This document shows positions 1-9,890 of a stretch of DNA of 64,000 nucleotides, piece after piece; within the stretch, counting starts at the first letter, position 1; every line of letters starts with the position of its first letter. Source of the DNA: Micropterus salmoides (lineage: Eukaryota > Chordata > Actinopteri > Centrarchiformes > Centrarchidae). The position numbers and the translations under genes were made by a program. The stretch spans positions 7,814,155 to 7,878,154 of the forward strand of contig NW_024040596.1 of the NCBI RefSeq assembly GCF_014851395.1. Reading direction: 5' to 3'. The notes under the pieces were generated by a model, which saw nothing but the letters and a program-made list of their open reading frames with translations, made no database searches and was not told the DNA's origin.

Positions 1-123
1 TGAGCTCTATGGAAGCCTGTGCAGTTAAGTTTTGTTTAAATAAATATTTTCTTCCTGTTAGTGTCTGCGTTTGGGTCCACACCACACCTCAGCTCCCTGC
101 CTTCACTCAGCCGACCACTGACA
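1..123 (+). mobile_element. 3' part of a Ty3/gypsy-type LTR
   Basis: This is the right-hand end of a long terminal repeat that runs in from before the window. An AATAAA polyadenylation signal lies at 39-44. It is followed by the stretch CTGCGTTTGGGTCC, which recurs in the complete solo LTR at 3075-3745. The piece ends in TGACA at 119-123, the CA dinucleotide expected of an LTR end. The 5' part is outside the window, so neither the length nor the target duplication can be read. Confidence 0.6.
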
Positions 124-255
124 GTATCGCCAACCTCTTCTATGTTGAACTCCAAATTCTTCAACCTACTAGATATTGATGTTAATTCTGGTTATAGTTA
201 TTAATTTCAGTTCTAAATTGATAGTTTCATGTATTTTGAGACTAGATTAGGTAAA
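124..255 (+). repeat. Short dispersed repeat, copy 1
   Basis: The segment starts directly after the LTR end. It shares a diverged match of about 90 bp, including GCCAACCTCTTCTATGT, with 8150-8265 in the same orientation. No reading frame, terminal repeat or tail is visible. It may be a fragment of a larger repeat family. The following bases to about 539 show nothing recognisable. Confidence 0.45.
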
Positions 256-539
256 ATATAAATCTTAATATCATTTAAACCCCAACAATAGTAATGAAGT
301 GGACCCACTCTTGCTGTGTGAGTCGCAGACTAGAGCAGTATTTATTACTGGTAAGTGGAGTTTTGAGATAAAAAATTTGAAGAATGAATTGAACAACAGC
401 AAGGTTGATGCTTTCTTAAAAATAAAGAAAAGAGATGTGAGTTGGTTGATAGTAGGTTCTCGAAAAGGTTATTCTCAATTGCTACCCTACCTAGACCAAA
501 ATAACATATTGGGTGCAGTGTGACGTTTTAGTCTGCCTT

Positions 540-735
540 GTTAAGTGTACTTGTGACAGTGCTATCCTGATTATTCTTGACCTCACTGTGGCTTTGGGAA
601 TTGTGGATTATGATATTTTAATTGATTGTCTACAGAACGGGGTTGGTGTTGATGGCACTGCATTGAACTGGTTCACATCCTACCTCAAAAGTAGGTACAG
701 TTTAGCCATCGGCAGCAGTCAGTCTGCTGCTGCCA
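540..735 (+). pseudogene. L2-type LINE reverse transcriptase fragment
   Basis: Translation of this stretch gives a decayed reverse transcriptase core. A segment reading DLTVALGIVDYDILIDCL corresponds to the motif-A region of L2-clade enzymes, where the usual sequence has D-x-x-x-A-F-D-T-V-D-H. It is followed by a Trp-Phe-x-Ser-Tyr-Leu block (NWFTSYLKSR). The key Phe-Asp of motif A reads Leu-Gly here, so it is not functional. Nothing of the endonuclease, the YADD motif or the 3' end remains, making this an isolated internal fragment. From 736 to about 1036 I see no further element. Confidence 0.65.
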
Positions 736-1036
736 TGGCTGGAAGGTGGACAAGAGAGAAAGCGCCCAGCCCTCTCTTTATTGGTTTCTCCCCTCCTCAC
801 CAAGACTTGAAAAATCTGAGGAAAAACAGACATGAGTCATAATAACACTGATAAATCTCCATCATGACCAGCATTATGCTTGGCACAGATGTGTCTGACT
901 GAAGGTCTGCAACCGTAAACTCCAACTCATTAATAGTATATTCTGATTTCGCATTCTCTGCGGACCAAACAGTGGATTATGGTCTGTATAAACCACTACA
1001 GGGACATTAGATGAGCCAACATAAACATCAAAATGT

Positions 1037-1600
1037 TTTAAAGAGGTGGTATTATGGTTTTTGGCTTTTTCTCTCTCCTTTTATTGAGTGATATATCTTT
1101 TTTGTGCATGTACTAGGTTTGCAAAGTGAAAAAGCTCAAAGTCCACCCCAAAGGGAGTTCCCATCTCCCACGGAAAACTCTGAACTGGCCGAAAACAGCT
1201 CATTTGTAGTACAGCCTTTACTTCCCTTCCTTGTGACGTCACAAGTAAATACGTGTCATAATGCTCGCCGAGCGACTAGTCCGACACGCCCTCAAAAACA
1301 CCAGTGGAAAAACACTGACACCTCTCCTCTCCCTTCCAAACACCAGCTACTCTCCAGTCAATGGACATAAAGTTATTACTGTGATGTAGAGACAGAGCTC
1401 TGCTTAAAACTTTATGGATGAAAGATACTTTTGTTACAGATTAATAACTCACCACTCTGAAACTCTTGCTCCAGTCCAAATTGCCAACCTGGTCGGCAAC
1501 ACATAGCTTACAGCTGAATCGAAGCTGTTTACCGTCTTTTCGCTGACCTGCCCTTCTCTGCTTCTGATTGGCTAGTAGTCCTTAACTAGGAACTGCGGAA
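1037..1600 (+). mobile_element. TTAA-flanked (piggyBac-like) non-autonomous element, copy 1, right end missing
   Basis: The left end reads TTTAAAGAGGTGGTATTATGG. Nearly the same end occurs at 44067 on the plus strand and at about 38195 on the minus strand. Bases 1037-1270 match 37905-38195 reversed, including a shared CTTTTTGGCTTTTTC and the stretch around GTGACGTCACAAGTAAA. Bases 1360-1597 match 44225-44430 reversed. Homology stops at about 1597, so the second end is lost. The inverted CCAAT box (ATTGG, 1567-1571) and a minus-strand GTGAGT (1447-1452) belong to the module described at 44225-44372. The TTAA at the edge suggests piggyBac; no transposase is encoded. Confidence 0.55.
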
Positions 1601-1679
1601 AACCTTCCCAGGCAGGAATTCTCTACTTTTAGCATTTTTATCAAACCATACCATCATCCTGCTCTGCACTGCTTTAAGA

Positions 1680-2040
1680 TTATACTAAGCTATTTCACAA
1701 GCTCTGCGTAGATTAAATCTAAAGTTACTCACATAGTCCAACAAGTTTTGTTCCATCCCTTCACATAGCCACTTCTCTCTAAGGAGCTTCAATGGACCAC
1801 ACACAGTGTGGGCATATACTAACTCTGATGAACTGAACCCCAAGGATTCCTAAACCACCTCCTTTATAGCAAACATCTGCATGTGAACTTCTTCATCCCA
1901 GTCTTTGTCAAACTCCAGGCAGCAAGTACGCAACATGGTTTTTAATGTCTGGTGAAAGTGCTCAAGTGTGCCTTGACTCTCAGGATGGTATGTGCTAGAA
2001 TGACAGTAGTGTTCAAATAACGTTTCGTACATTTGACCTA
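1680..2040 (-). pseudogene. Ty3/gypsy integrase fragment (pol)
   Basis: Read on the minus strand, 2032 to 1850 encodes an open stretch containing YHPESQGTLEHFHQTLKTM. This is the integrase catalytic-core block that, in Ty3/gypsy pol, holds the conserved Tyr-His-Pro and the glutamate of the DDE triad. Past an in-frame TAG near 1850 the frame goes on with an Ser-Leu-Gly-Phe-Ser block and a Val-Cys-Gly-Pro-Leu block, the usual C-terminal continuation in vertebrate gypsy elements, to about 1690. Upstream of 2040 the homology stops. There is no reverse transcriptase, protease or gag nearby. Its orientation is opposite to the LTR pieces at 1-123 and 3075-3745, so it is probably an independent relic. 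Confidence 0.8.
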
Positions 2041-2815
2041 ATCTTTTATATTACTCAGGAGAAACCGAGTAGTCCAAGGGAGTAATTTGTTCATTTTCAC
2101 ACATGAATAGTCTTGGACTCTAACGTTCACTCGTCACACGGCAGCTGCACGGGCTCCGTCAGCACAGGAAACAGAAATGATTAGTTCACGACTCTCAACT
2201 GTGGGTCTCCTTGACGTTAGTTGAACGTCTTGTCTGCTCACATTACTCGCCGGCAGCTGCTCCATTCCAGGCAACCACATGCTGGTGGAGACCGTCGTCT
2301 AAGTTAATGTCAGTAGTTAGCTATCTAGCTTCTTTAATACACTTAACTTTCCTACCTTCACAGTTTCATAATTAGCATTTCTTTTACTTAGAATGAGCCA
2401 TCTAATGTTAGCTAGAAGATTGCCCATCTAATATTTTATCCAATTGTCAGCCAACACTGGTGCTTAGGCATGAGCAATGAAATTGATTAGTTATTGTAGA
2501 GATACATTTTGACATCAATATAGAATTATTTCATTTTAAGTCTTTTGTGAGTCTTTTTACAATAAGCAGCCATATGTATTCACTCTGGAATTCAGAAGTA
2601 CTTTGTCAAAGCCAAGACTGTCTTGCGCTGGAAGTAATGAGTAAACTGTCTGCGCTTTACTGCTTAGAACGCATTACAACAACAATGTCCACATTTCTTT
2701 CAGCCACTTCAGTGTAGAAGCCACCTGCTCAAATAAGTTGAAATGCGTATCGTGCGTTCCTTTGGCGCGTAGCTTGTGCACGTCTCCAGAAATTAACGCT
2801 ACGCATCGCTATTTA
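2041..2815. other. Non-coding stretch, nothing recognised
   Basis: No open frame with recognisable content, no terminal repeats and no tandem structure are seen. The part around 2120-2280 is somewhat GC-richer than the rest. It contains no motif that I can assign. Confidence 0.5.
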
Positions 2816-3074
2816 AGGACACCGAGACCATTTTACACGCCTTCATCTCATCATGCCTGGATTATTGCAACAGCCTTTTCAAAATCTAAAAAAAATCAAA
2901 AATCTACTGATTGACTCCAGACTGTCCAGAACTCAGCTGCCAGGCTTTTAACCAGAACAAAGAAATATGACCACATTACCCCTATTTTAGCTTCATTACA
3001 CTGGCTCCCAGTATGTTTTAGAATTGACTTTTAAATTCTATTGCTCACTTTTAAAGCTCTTCATGGCCTCTCGC
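2816..3074 (+). pseudogene. L2-type LINE, C-terminal coding part (left of the inserted LTR)
   Basis: The translation follows the C-terminal region of L2 ORF2: a Leu-Asp-Tyr-Cys-Asn block, then the Ser-Ala-Ala-Arg-Leu-Leu-Thr-Arg-Thr-Lys block, then Ile-Leu-Ala-Ser-Leu-His-Trp-Leu-Pro. The same blocks occur in the other L2 copy at 22170-22394. Stops and small indels break the frame. The fragment is cut at 3074 exactly where the solo LTR begins, and the LINE resumes at 3746. Confidence 0.8.
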
Positions 3075-3745
3075 TGTTGTGGTGGCAGCACGGCTGACGG
3101 TGAGTGTCCTGTTTTTTTTCTCCTTTTATCAGTTATTCTGCTTTTCCCTTGGTTTTCTGTTCCCTGCCTGCCTCCCTGTGTTTTCTCCCCTGTTTCTGCT
3201 CTCTGTCCCTCTGCTCCTGAGCCCAGCCAACGACCCGCACCTGCACCTCATCAGCCACCTCGTCAGCCTGCCACACCTGCCAGTAATCAACCTCATCCCT
3301 GCCTGTATTTCAACCCCGGTCCTCCACACCATTTTTGCTTGATCGTCATTGCTCCATACCCGGTGCCATCTCTGTGTTCAGGCTCTCATGTTTCTTGTTT
3401 TGTCACATTTTCCCTGTGCTTTGTCTCTGTTATCTCTAACCCTGTCTCTCCATCTGTTTCCCTCCCCGGTTCACTCACCCTCGTCCACCGTTCAGTCGGC
3501 TGGGCTCTCCTCTTTGGGCTACCCCCACGGCGTCCTCCCAGTTCTCCCTTGCATCCTCCCTTCCTCGGCCCCAGTGTTCCCCGGCTCCCTGGTTCCCGTC
3601 CCGTCGGTTTCCCTGTGCCAGTGTTTCCCCAGCATCCTACTCTCCCTCCAGTCCCTCAACCTCCCTTTTCCCTAAATAAACCTCCTTCGCTCAGAGTGCT
3701 GCGTTTGGGTCCTCTCTGTCCCCACACCACACCACCCACGTAACA
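3075..3745 (+). mobile_element. Solo LTR (Ty3/gypsy type) inserted in an L2 LINE
   Basis: This 671-bp element begins with TGTTGTGG and ends with ACGTAACA, giving the TG...CA ends of an LTR. It is flanked by the 5-bp direct repeat CTCGC at 3070-3074 and 3746-3750. An AATAAA signal at 3675-3680 is followed by CTGCGTTTGGGTCC, shared with the LTR at 1-123 and, in variant form, with 31943-32884. The sense strand is pyrimidine-rich, which creates long chance frames in all three forward phases; these are not genes. No internal retrotransposon region is left, as expected after recombination between two LTRs. Confidence 0.85.
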
Positions 3746-4128
3746 CTCGCCTTGTTATATTTCTGACCTTTTAGTCCCATACACACCAGCATGTACCTTG
3801 AGATCCTCGGGCAGAGGTCTTCTATCTGTTCCAGAGTCTCGACTGAAAACTAAAGGGGACAGAGCGTTTGCTGTCAGGGCCCCGAGGCTCTGGAACAGCC
3901 TGCCCGAGGAAATCAGGTCGGCTGAGTCAATGAACTCTTAAGTCCTTTCTTAAAACATACTTTTATAGGAGAGCCTTTCCCGATCTTATTTGACTTTATT
4001 TTATCCCTTTTATTGTATTTTACTAATTTTATATTTATCTGTATTTTAGTCTTTTCAATGTTTTCATGCTTTTATCTTTACACTTGTTAAAGCACTTGTT
4101 TTTGAAAAGTGCTCTACAAATAAACATA
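3746..4128 (+). pseudogene. L2-type LINE, C-terminus and 3' UTR (right of the inserted LTR)
   Basis: The LINE interrupted at 3074 continues here. The translation goes through the Leu-Arg-Ser-Ser-Gly block and then the Arg-Leu-Trp-Asn-Ser-Leu-Pro-Glu-Glu block, which are conserved at the end of L2 ORF2. An AT-rich 3' UTR follows and ends in GAAAAGTGCTCTACAAATAAA at about 4104-4124, the characteristic 3' terminus of teleost L2 elements. Stops and an indel make it non-functional. Confidence 0.85.
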
Positions 4129-4136
4129 TATGTTAT

Positions 4137-4161
4137 GGTGTGTGTGTGTGTATATATATTA
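4137..4161. repeat. TG/TA microsatellite
   Basis: A short run of alternating TG and then TA dinucleotides lies just after the end of the L2 LINE. It may have grown from the LINE's simple 3' tail. Confidence 0.7.
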
Positions 4162-5495
4162 TACACCCATTACATACATGTATAGAACAACCTTTTAGTG
4201 ATACCACTATCACAATGAAAAGCAGTTGGGGATGATCATGGACAAAATGGGAATTAAAATGGTAATAGGTCTTAAACTTAATTATTTTGATGAATATCAT
4301 TATTGGCCCCTGTAAGTAAAATACTGACACGAATGAAAGCCTGTTAAGATCTTCTTTTCAAGGTTGTCAATTAATCATATGTAGTTCATTTTTAATTAAC
4401 CGGAGGCATCTCTCGACCATTTGAAAATCATCCAAATGACTGCCTTGGGATAGACTCTCAAGGGCAGCAAGTTTAAATTATCCCAGGCAGAGTCAGTTTC
4501 GTTTTGAACCTGAGGTCAGCACAATATCAAGGCCTATCACCCATATCCTCAAATTTGTCTTGACAAGCACTTTCCATGAACATTATGAAAGAAAATGATT
4601 AGCTATGATTAATAGAGGATAATGCGTAATAGAATATGTACTTTTAAGAACACACTATCAAACAATATATGTATATATGCAGAAATATTATACATTTTGA
4701 ATTAAAGCCATTTCAGAATATGAACTTCTGTGACTTGTGCTGAAGTCATATGCTTTGTACACCCATCCGCCACCCTGAACTTTTCCAATCGCAAATCACA
4801 ATACTGTCCACCATAATCGCAATATGACTTTTTCTCCAAATTGTGCAGCTCTAGTGTTCGTCTTGCGTCAAGTTACTGTTTGTCTATGGGCCTTTCTGAA
4901 AGTCCTTGCTACTCCCTCTCCCTACCTACTTCCACTCTGTTTGTGCGTTCATGCGGAGGGTCTGCCACATTGAGTGCCATCCGAAACTAATAAGGGCGGA
5001 GTGATAGTGAGTTATTAAACCCTCCAATGCGGAGTATGCACCGATGCTGGCTTGCTGAAGGTGTGTATTTGCTGCACTATTTACAAATGTGAGTTCTGTG
5101 TGACTATGCCCTTAAACATGTAGGATTTTTAAATTCCGAAACTACACTAACATTTCATATCACCATTCACAGGTTAACAACGTAGCCCAAAGGTTATATT
5201 CATCTCATATGAAAATCTTCATTATTGCAAAAAACACACATTTCAACATCATCAGTCCTGAATCCTAATACAACTGTTGTTTATTTGATGCATGCATTAT
5301 AGTGATGAGTGCAGCGGTAACGTCAGATCCTGTTTACGCTTGGGAGAGGATAGTTCGTCAGAAAGTTTGCCGCTGTATTTATACCTTAGGGAGCTTGGTT
5401 TGGCTGTGAGGGTGACTCCAACCAGAGTGGATGGAGTGGAAGTGGCGAGGGTCTAGTTTCGAAAAGGCCCTATCTGTTCGCCTGCGTTTGCTGTC
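4162..5495. other. Non-coding stretch, nothing recognised
   Basis: Mostly AT-rich sequence with no open frame of note, no terminal repeats and no clear relation to other parts of the window. Confidence 0.5.
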
Positions 5496-5499
5496 TGTG

Positions 5500-5660
5500 T
5501 CTAGTTTTGCTTCCTGTTCTGTTTTTTACATTGATATGATCCACCTGTTTTATGTTCCTAACCCACTCGTTTGCCTTAGCATTTAATGCCTGTGTTCTGT
5601 TCAGTCTGATTGTCAGACTATTGTAGCTTGTAGTTGCTCTGTCAACTGTGTTTGTTCATA
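5500..5660 (+). mobile_element. Possible LTR relic
   Basis: The strand is rich in T and C, with runs like the U3/R part of the gypsy-type LTRs elsewhere in the window, including CCACCTGTTTTATGTTCC and a TTCAGTCTG block. No TG or CA boundary, AATAAA or target duplication can be found. The assignment rests on composition and vague similarity only. Confidence 0.25.
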
Positions 5661-6344
5661 TCTTTTTCTGTATTTGTGAAAGCTGTTTTTTATTGGATTA
5701 TGGCGTAAACATGGGCAGACCACTCTGTACAGTTAGCAGTAGCAGCCACCAGCGGGCAGCGTACTTTCTGCTACTACCCCCAAACTACTTTCAAACTACC
5801 CCCTGTGAATACTGTACAAGAGATACTGTACTGAATGAAGAAAATGTCCTCCACTGCATTGTGCTGTTTATTTAGTTGTTAATGTTTGAATTCACGCTGT
5901 GTTAACAATCCTTTAACATGTGAAAGCATCCAGCTGGAAGGCATTCATCTACCTCACACTCCAGTAACCTGCCACTCATCAACATGCAAATTGTCCCTGT
6001 GTAATCTGCAGCTCATTCTCACTCACCTGTTGCTAATACGACAAAGCTGCAGGGCTAGGGATTGAAATAGAGGAGCCTTGTCCATCAGGGAGTTTAATTT
6101 CCAATTAATGGCTAAGAATGTATTTTGATATAAGAATTGTGTTGATTTTACTTTTTTTTATTTAAAATGTTGTTTATATATGTTTTATTCACCTTCATTT
6201 ATTTTTTTGTTTGCATTTTCTTTTTTACAGGAAATAAAGAATTGTCCTTCAACACATTGATTTTAAATCATTAGAGCAGCAAAACCAAGAATATTGTGAA
6301 GGAAATTCTTGTGAGCTAGTCAACTCTAATGCTGCATTTAAGGC
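5661..6344. other. Non-coding stretch, nothing recognised
   Basis: AT-rich. A 75-codon open frame at 5648-5875 has no recognisable protein features and I do not regard it as a gene. Confidence 0.5.
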
Positions 6345-6935
6345 AACTCAGAAAAAGTACCGTGGAACGCCACCTGAAGTCAGATTTCCTACTTGTGAAC
6401 TTGGTGAAAAAATATGTAACCTGACTTCACGAGTAGCAGCTGAATGGTGTGACACAACAAAGGCAACACCCATGGAAGCACACATTGTAAATGGTAAACT
6501 CTAACCTAAAGGCAACATAGAGTAAATTTGCATATATACATACTACCATATAGTAAAACCTGTTCTGCATGTAAATTGATGTAGAAATATGTTGCTAGGT
6601 AGCTGGTTACACTAAAGAATCTATAAGTCATCTTCTCTGCACAAAAGTTATTCAGTAAAAGGTAAAAAATGCCAAAATGTGTGGAAGTATAATGTACAAC
6701 ATTGTCTTTTGAGGATGACCACTTCAGTCACCTGTTGTCATTAAAATGGCCATAATTTTATGTAACACCAAGGACAGTGCTGAGGGTGCAACTTGGGTGT
6801 ACACTTGACAAAGATTTTGTCACGGTCAGTCATGTATTTCGTTCACTTTCGTCAGGCATCACCATGCACCAGGAACCCTTTGAGGCGGATATATCAACTT
6901 GAACATTTCCAGTTCCAAGCAGTCTGGAACGCGGC
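6345..6935 (+). mobile_element. Unclassified ~580-bp repeat, copy 1 (free-standing)
   Basis: This segment matches 8895-9480 along almost its full length in the same orientation. Shared blocks include GCCACCTGAAGTCAGATTTC near the left edge, a block around ATGTTGCTAGGTAGCTGGTTA, and ATGGCCATAATTTTA near the right side. The match stops at about 6345 and 6935, so the foldback arms that surround copy 2 are absent here. No protein is encoded. It is probably a non-autonomous DNA element, but clear terminal inverted repeats are not visible. Confidence 0.7.
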
Positions 6936-7539
6936 ATTATTGATGATGAAGGTTTCACGAAACCCATGATGTCTTAAGCAGCAACATTTACTGAAACTCG
7001 GTCAAGGAGAAAGGCATAAGCAGAGTTGGAGAACAGTATAGTGCCAAACCAAATCTCACAATTCCTTCCTGGTCCACAATATTTATCCGCTAACTGTCCC
7101 AATGCATTTTAGGATGTATCCCATACAAAGTCATTCTCTAGTTGGCCTAAATATGTGTAACCATCTTATTGGATGTTAAACTCTAATGCTTTACCTAAGT
7201 CATGTTGGATTTAGGAGGGTTAGTTAGATAGTTATGACCCATACCTTCTCTTTTACCCACATTGAGCCTCCTAATGAAAATTCCCACACAAATATATTGT
7301 ACATTTTCTCACAAGCAGTTTTGAAGCACATTGACCATGTTGGGATCACTGGAACTCCACAGATGAATTTGTATAACCTAAAATGAACTTTTATTATGAA
7401 ACTGAGCCATTGAACTCAGTCTCCTACAATCCTCAGGTATGATTCACACCCAGCTTTCAGCTTACCATTGATGAGTGAGACTATTATTATTATTATCTTT
7501 TTACTGTAATAAATGCTTGTGAATATACATGCTAGTTTC
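6936..7539. other. Non-coding stretch, nothing recognised
   Basis: There is no feature apart from a short ATT repeat near 7484-7497. Confidence 0.5.
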
Positions 7540-8122
7540 TTAAAGGTGCCATAAAATGGAAAAATATATTTCCCTTGGCATAGCTGATTAAAAAGAGTAT
7601 AATACGAGCCACAATGTTCATTGTTTCCTCCATGTAAAACTTGGCATCCAAAATACCCCCGAAAAACAGGCAAATGCCAACAAGCGCTGCTCAACACAAT
7701 CCCGGAGCACTAAGCTTCCAGTCTGGGCAGAATCAGTAATAGGACAACTAGCTGCACAGTTAACGGAGTAGCTAACTTTGTAGCAGCTGCTGTTTAGCAC
7801 TAGTTAGCTGCTAAACCAGTAACAAAAGCAAAAGTGGAGGCAGAGCAGCTGGAGGACATCAGAGTGAAAACCGGACAATAATTTCTCCATCAACTCTGAT
7901 CCAGTTTTAGTAAAACCAGAGACTAAAGCTGTGTTTTTGTACAGTAATCAGTGAGGGCTACTCTTGCATAGCAGGCCTTGATTTAGTGGTGCTCCTAAGA
8001 CCTCGTCCCTCTTAATGCAAAGACTATGTGTTTTTCTGAACAGTAAAGCATGTAAAGATTTTCTAGTAGAAACTCTAAATACAAGTATGAAGCTGAAAAT
8101 GAGCATTCTACGGCACCATTAA
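7540..8122. mobile_element. TTAA-flanked miniature element (piggyBac-like MITE)
   Basis: This 583-bp unit is bounded by TTAA at 7540-7543 and 8119-8122, the target sequence duplicated by piggyBac transposases. Just inside lie inverted ends: AGGTGCCATAAAATG on the left and TGGTGCCGTAGAATG (reverse complement) on the right, 12 of 15 bases identical. No coding frame is present, so it would need a transposase in trans. The right end continues inward with a CTCATTTTCAG-type sequence that also follows the end of the element at 44067, so the two families may be related. Confidence 0.75.
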
Positions 8123-8149
8123 ATGTTGTACAAGAGTGCATGCCGCCAA

Positions 8150-8265
8150 CCTCTTCTATGTAGAACTCCAACATTCTTCAACCTTTAGCTATTGATGGTA
8201 ATTTTTGTTAGTTATTACTTTGTGGTAGTGCCCTGGGGAGCTTTATTAATTAAAGTCATTTTTTA
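8150..8265 (+). repeat. Short dispersed repeat, copy 2
   Basis: Diverged copy of 124-255 in the same orientation; the shared core begins GCCAACCTCTTCTATGT. It begins about 30 bp right of the TTAA-flanked element. No further structure is visible. Confidence 0.45.
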
Positions 8266-8454
8266 TGATTATCGTTGATTATTCTGATAGCCAATTTAAA
8301 TTGGCTTTAAATTGATTGCACCAACATAATTGTGTGCCTCTATAACCATTTTAATTCACAAAAAGTACTAAAATGTTCCAGATGATTAAGGTGTTTTTGA
8401 TGATGTTGCGACCAACATTGGAAGCATTGTGTGTCTGTACTGTCAATGATCATG

Positions 8455-9890
8455 GCATAATCTGTAATACGTTTGTTATTTAGAAATTATTCTAGAAATT
8501 ATTATTTTTTTAATTGAAGAATGAAGAGCTCTGTGTTCCTCAGTCAATACTTAATTAGTTTGACACCAAGAATGGAAGTTACACGGGTATTTGTTTCCAA
8601 ACAAAAAATGCAGGTGGACAAGCAGGAAAATTCTAAATGAAAGTAGGCCCATGGTAGTTGTTAGCAAGGTTATTAAAGTTAACTAAAACTAAACTAAAAA
8701 CTAAAACTCTGTGAAAAAAACTGGCAAGCCATCCCAGCAGATACTGCTTTCTGTCACGTTACTGTCTTGGTCTCTACTTTAAACAACGTACTCACTACAC
8801 TGTTGTTAATTAGGATGTTAAACATTCTTTCAAAAAATCTATACTATTATGCTGTGTTCCTGGCAACTGGGAACTCGGAAATTTACATCCTCCAACTAGA
8901 AAAAGTACCATGAAACGCCACCTGAAGTCAGATTTCCTACTTGTGAACTCAGAGGGAAAATACTGTATGTACCCCGACTTCACAAGTAGCAGCCGAATGA
9001 CATCACACAACAATGGCAGCTCATATTGTAAATGGTAAACAATAACCTAAAAGGCAACATAAAGGATATTTGCATGTATTTAATTAACAGTATAAATACT
9101 ATCATGGAGTAAAACATGTTATGCATGTAAATTGATGTAGAAATATGTTGCTAGGTAGCTGGTTAGGCTACACTAAGTCATCTTCTCTGCACAAAAGTTA
9201 TTCAAAAAATGCCAAAACAATTTTAAACATTAGGAAGTATAATGTACAACATTTTCTGTCTTTCGAGGGGGACCACTTCAGTCACTTGTTTTCGTTAAAA
9301 TGGCCATAATTTTAATCAACACCAAGGACAGTGCTGAGGATGCTGGGTACTGGATGTACACAAAGAGATTCTTCCGGTCAGCCATGTATTTCATTCACTT
9401 TCGGCATCAGGCATCACCCTGCACCTGGAACGCTTTGAGGTTGAAAGTCGGATATTTCAACTCGGACATTTCCTCTCGCACCAACAAGTTCACATTATCT
9501 TAATTTGAAGTTACAGGTCGCCAATATGTGCTTTCAAATGCTTCTTTCTCTCCAACAACCAGAGTTATTATAGTTTTGTCTTTGTCATTTTAATTTCAGT
9601 TAACGAAAAAGTTTTTTCACAACTAGTCTTAGTTTTTAGTTTAGTTTTAGTTTACTATAATAACCTTGCTAACAACATCTTAAATGCTTTTATTTTTACA
9701 CTTTTTCACAATTTTTTTGCCTGTCCACCCATCTGACGTTCATTTTTTGTTTCAAACAAAATTACAAATTGCCTGAGGTACACAGAGCTCTTCATTCTTC
9801 AATTCAATAAGGAATGAATTTTTGTTTTGAAATAAACAGATTAATTATTTCGTTTTTAAATTGCAAATGAATTACGGATTATCCGATGAT
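8455..9890. mobile_element. ~1.4-kb foldback element with long inverted arms
   Basis: The left arm (about 8455-8730) and right arm (about 9600-9890) are inverted copies of each other. The inner arms share a 19-base exact match around GTTGTTAGCAAGGTTATTA and an A-rich block (ACTAAAACTAAACTAAAAA). The outer arms match at 31 of 32 bases between 8513-8544 and 9772-9803, containing AATGAAGAGCTCTGTG. Weaker matching goes on to the ATAATCTGTAAT / ATAATCCGTAAT blocks at the outer edges. The loop carries copy 2 of the ~580-bp repeat. There is no transposase. The structure may be one foldback transposon or two elements nested one inside the other. Confidence 0.75.
8895..9480 (+). mobile_element. Unclassified ~580-bp repeat, copy 2 (inside the foldback)
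   Basis: Second copy of the repeat at 6345-6935, here in the loop of the foldback. It has small indels against copy 1, such as an extra A-rich piece near 9210. A 67-codon frame at 9300-9503 lies over its right part; the same region is not open in copy 1, so I do not take it as coding. Confidence 0.7.

Noticed and set aside
3024..3743. Long proline- and serine-rich plus-strand frames (up to 239 codons) and the overlapping minus-strand frame
   Set aside because: They lie inside the pyrimidine-rich solo LTR and the adjoining LINE. Several phases are open at once, and the composition is that of a CT-rich strand, not of a protein.
9300..9503. 67-codon frame over the repeat inside the foldback
   Set aside because: The second copy of the repeat (6345-6935) is not open over the same bases, so there is no sign of coding constraint.
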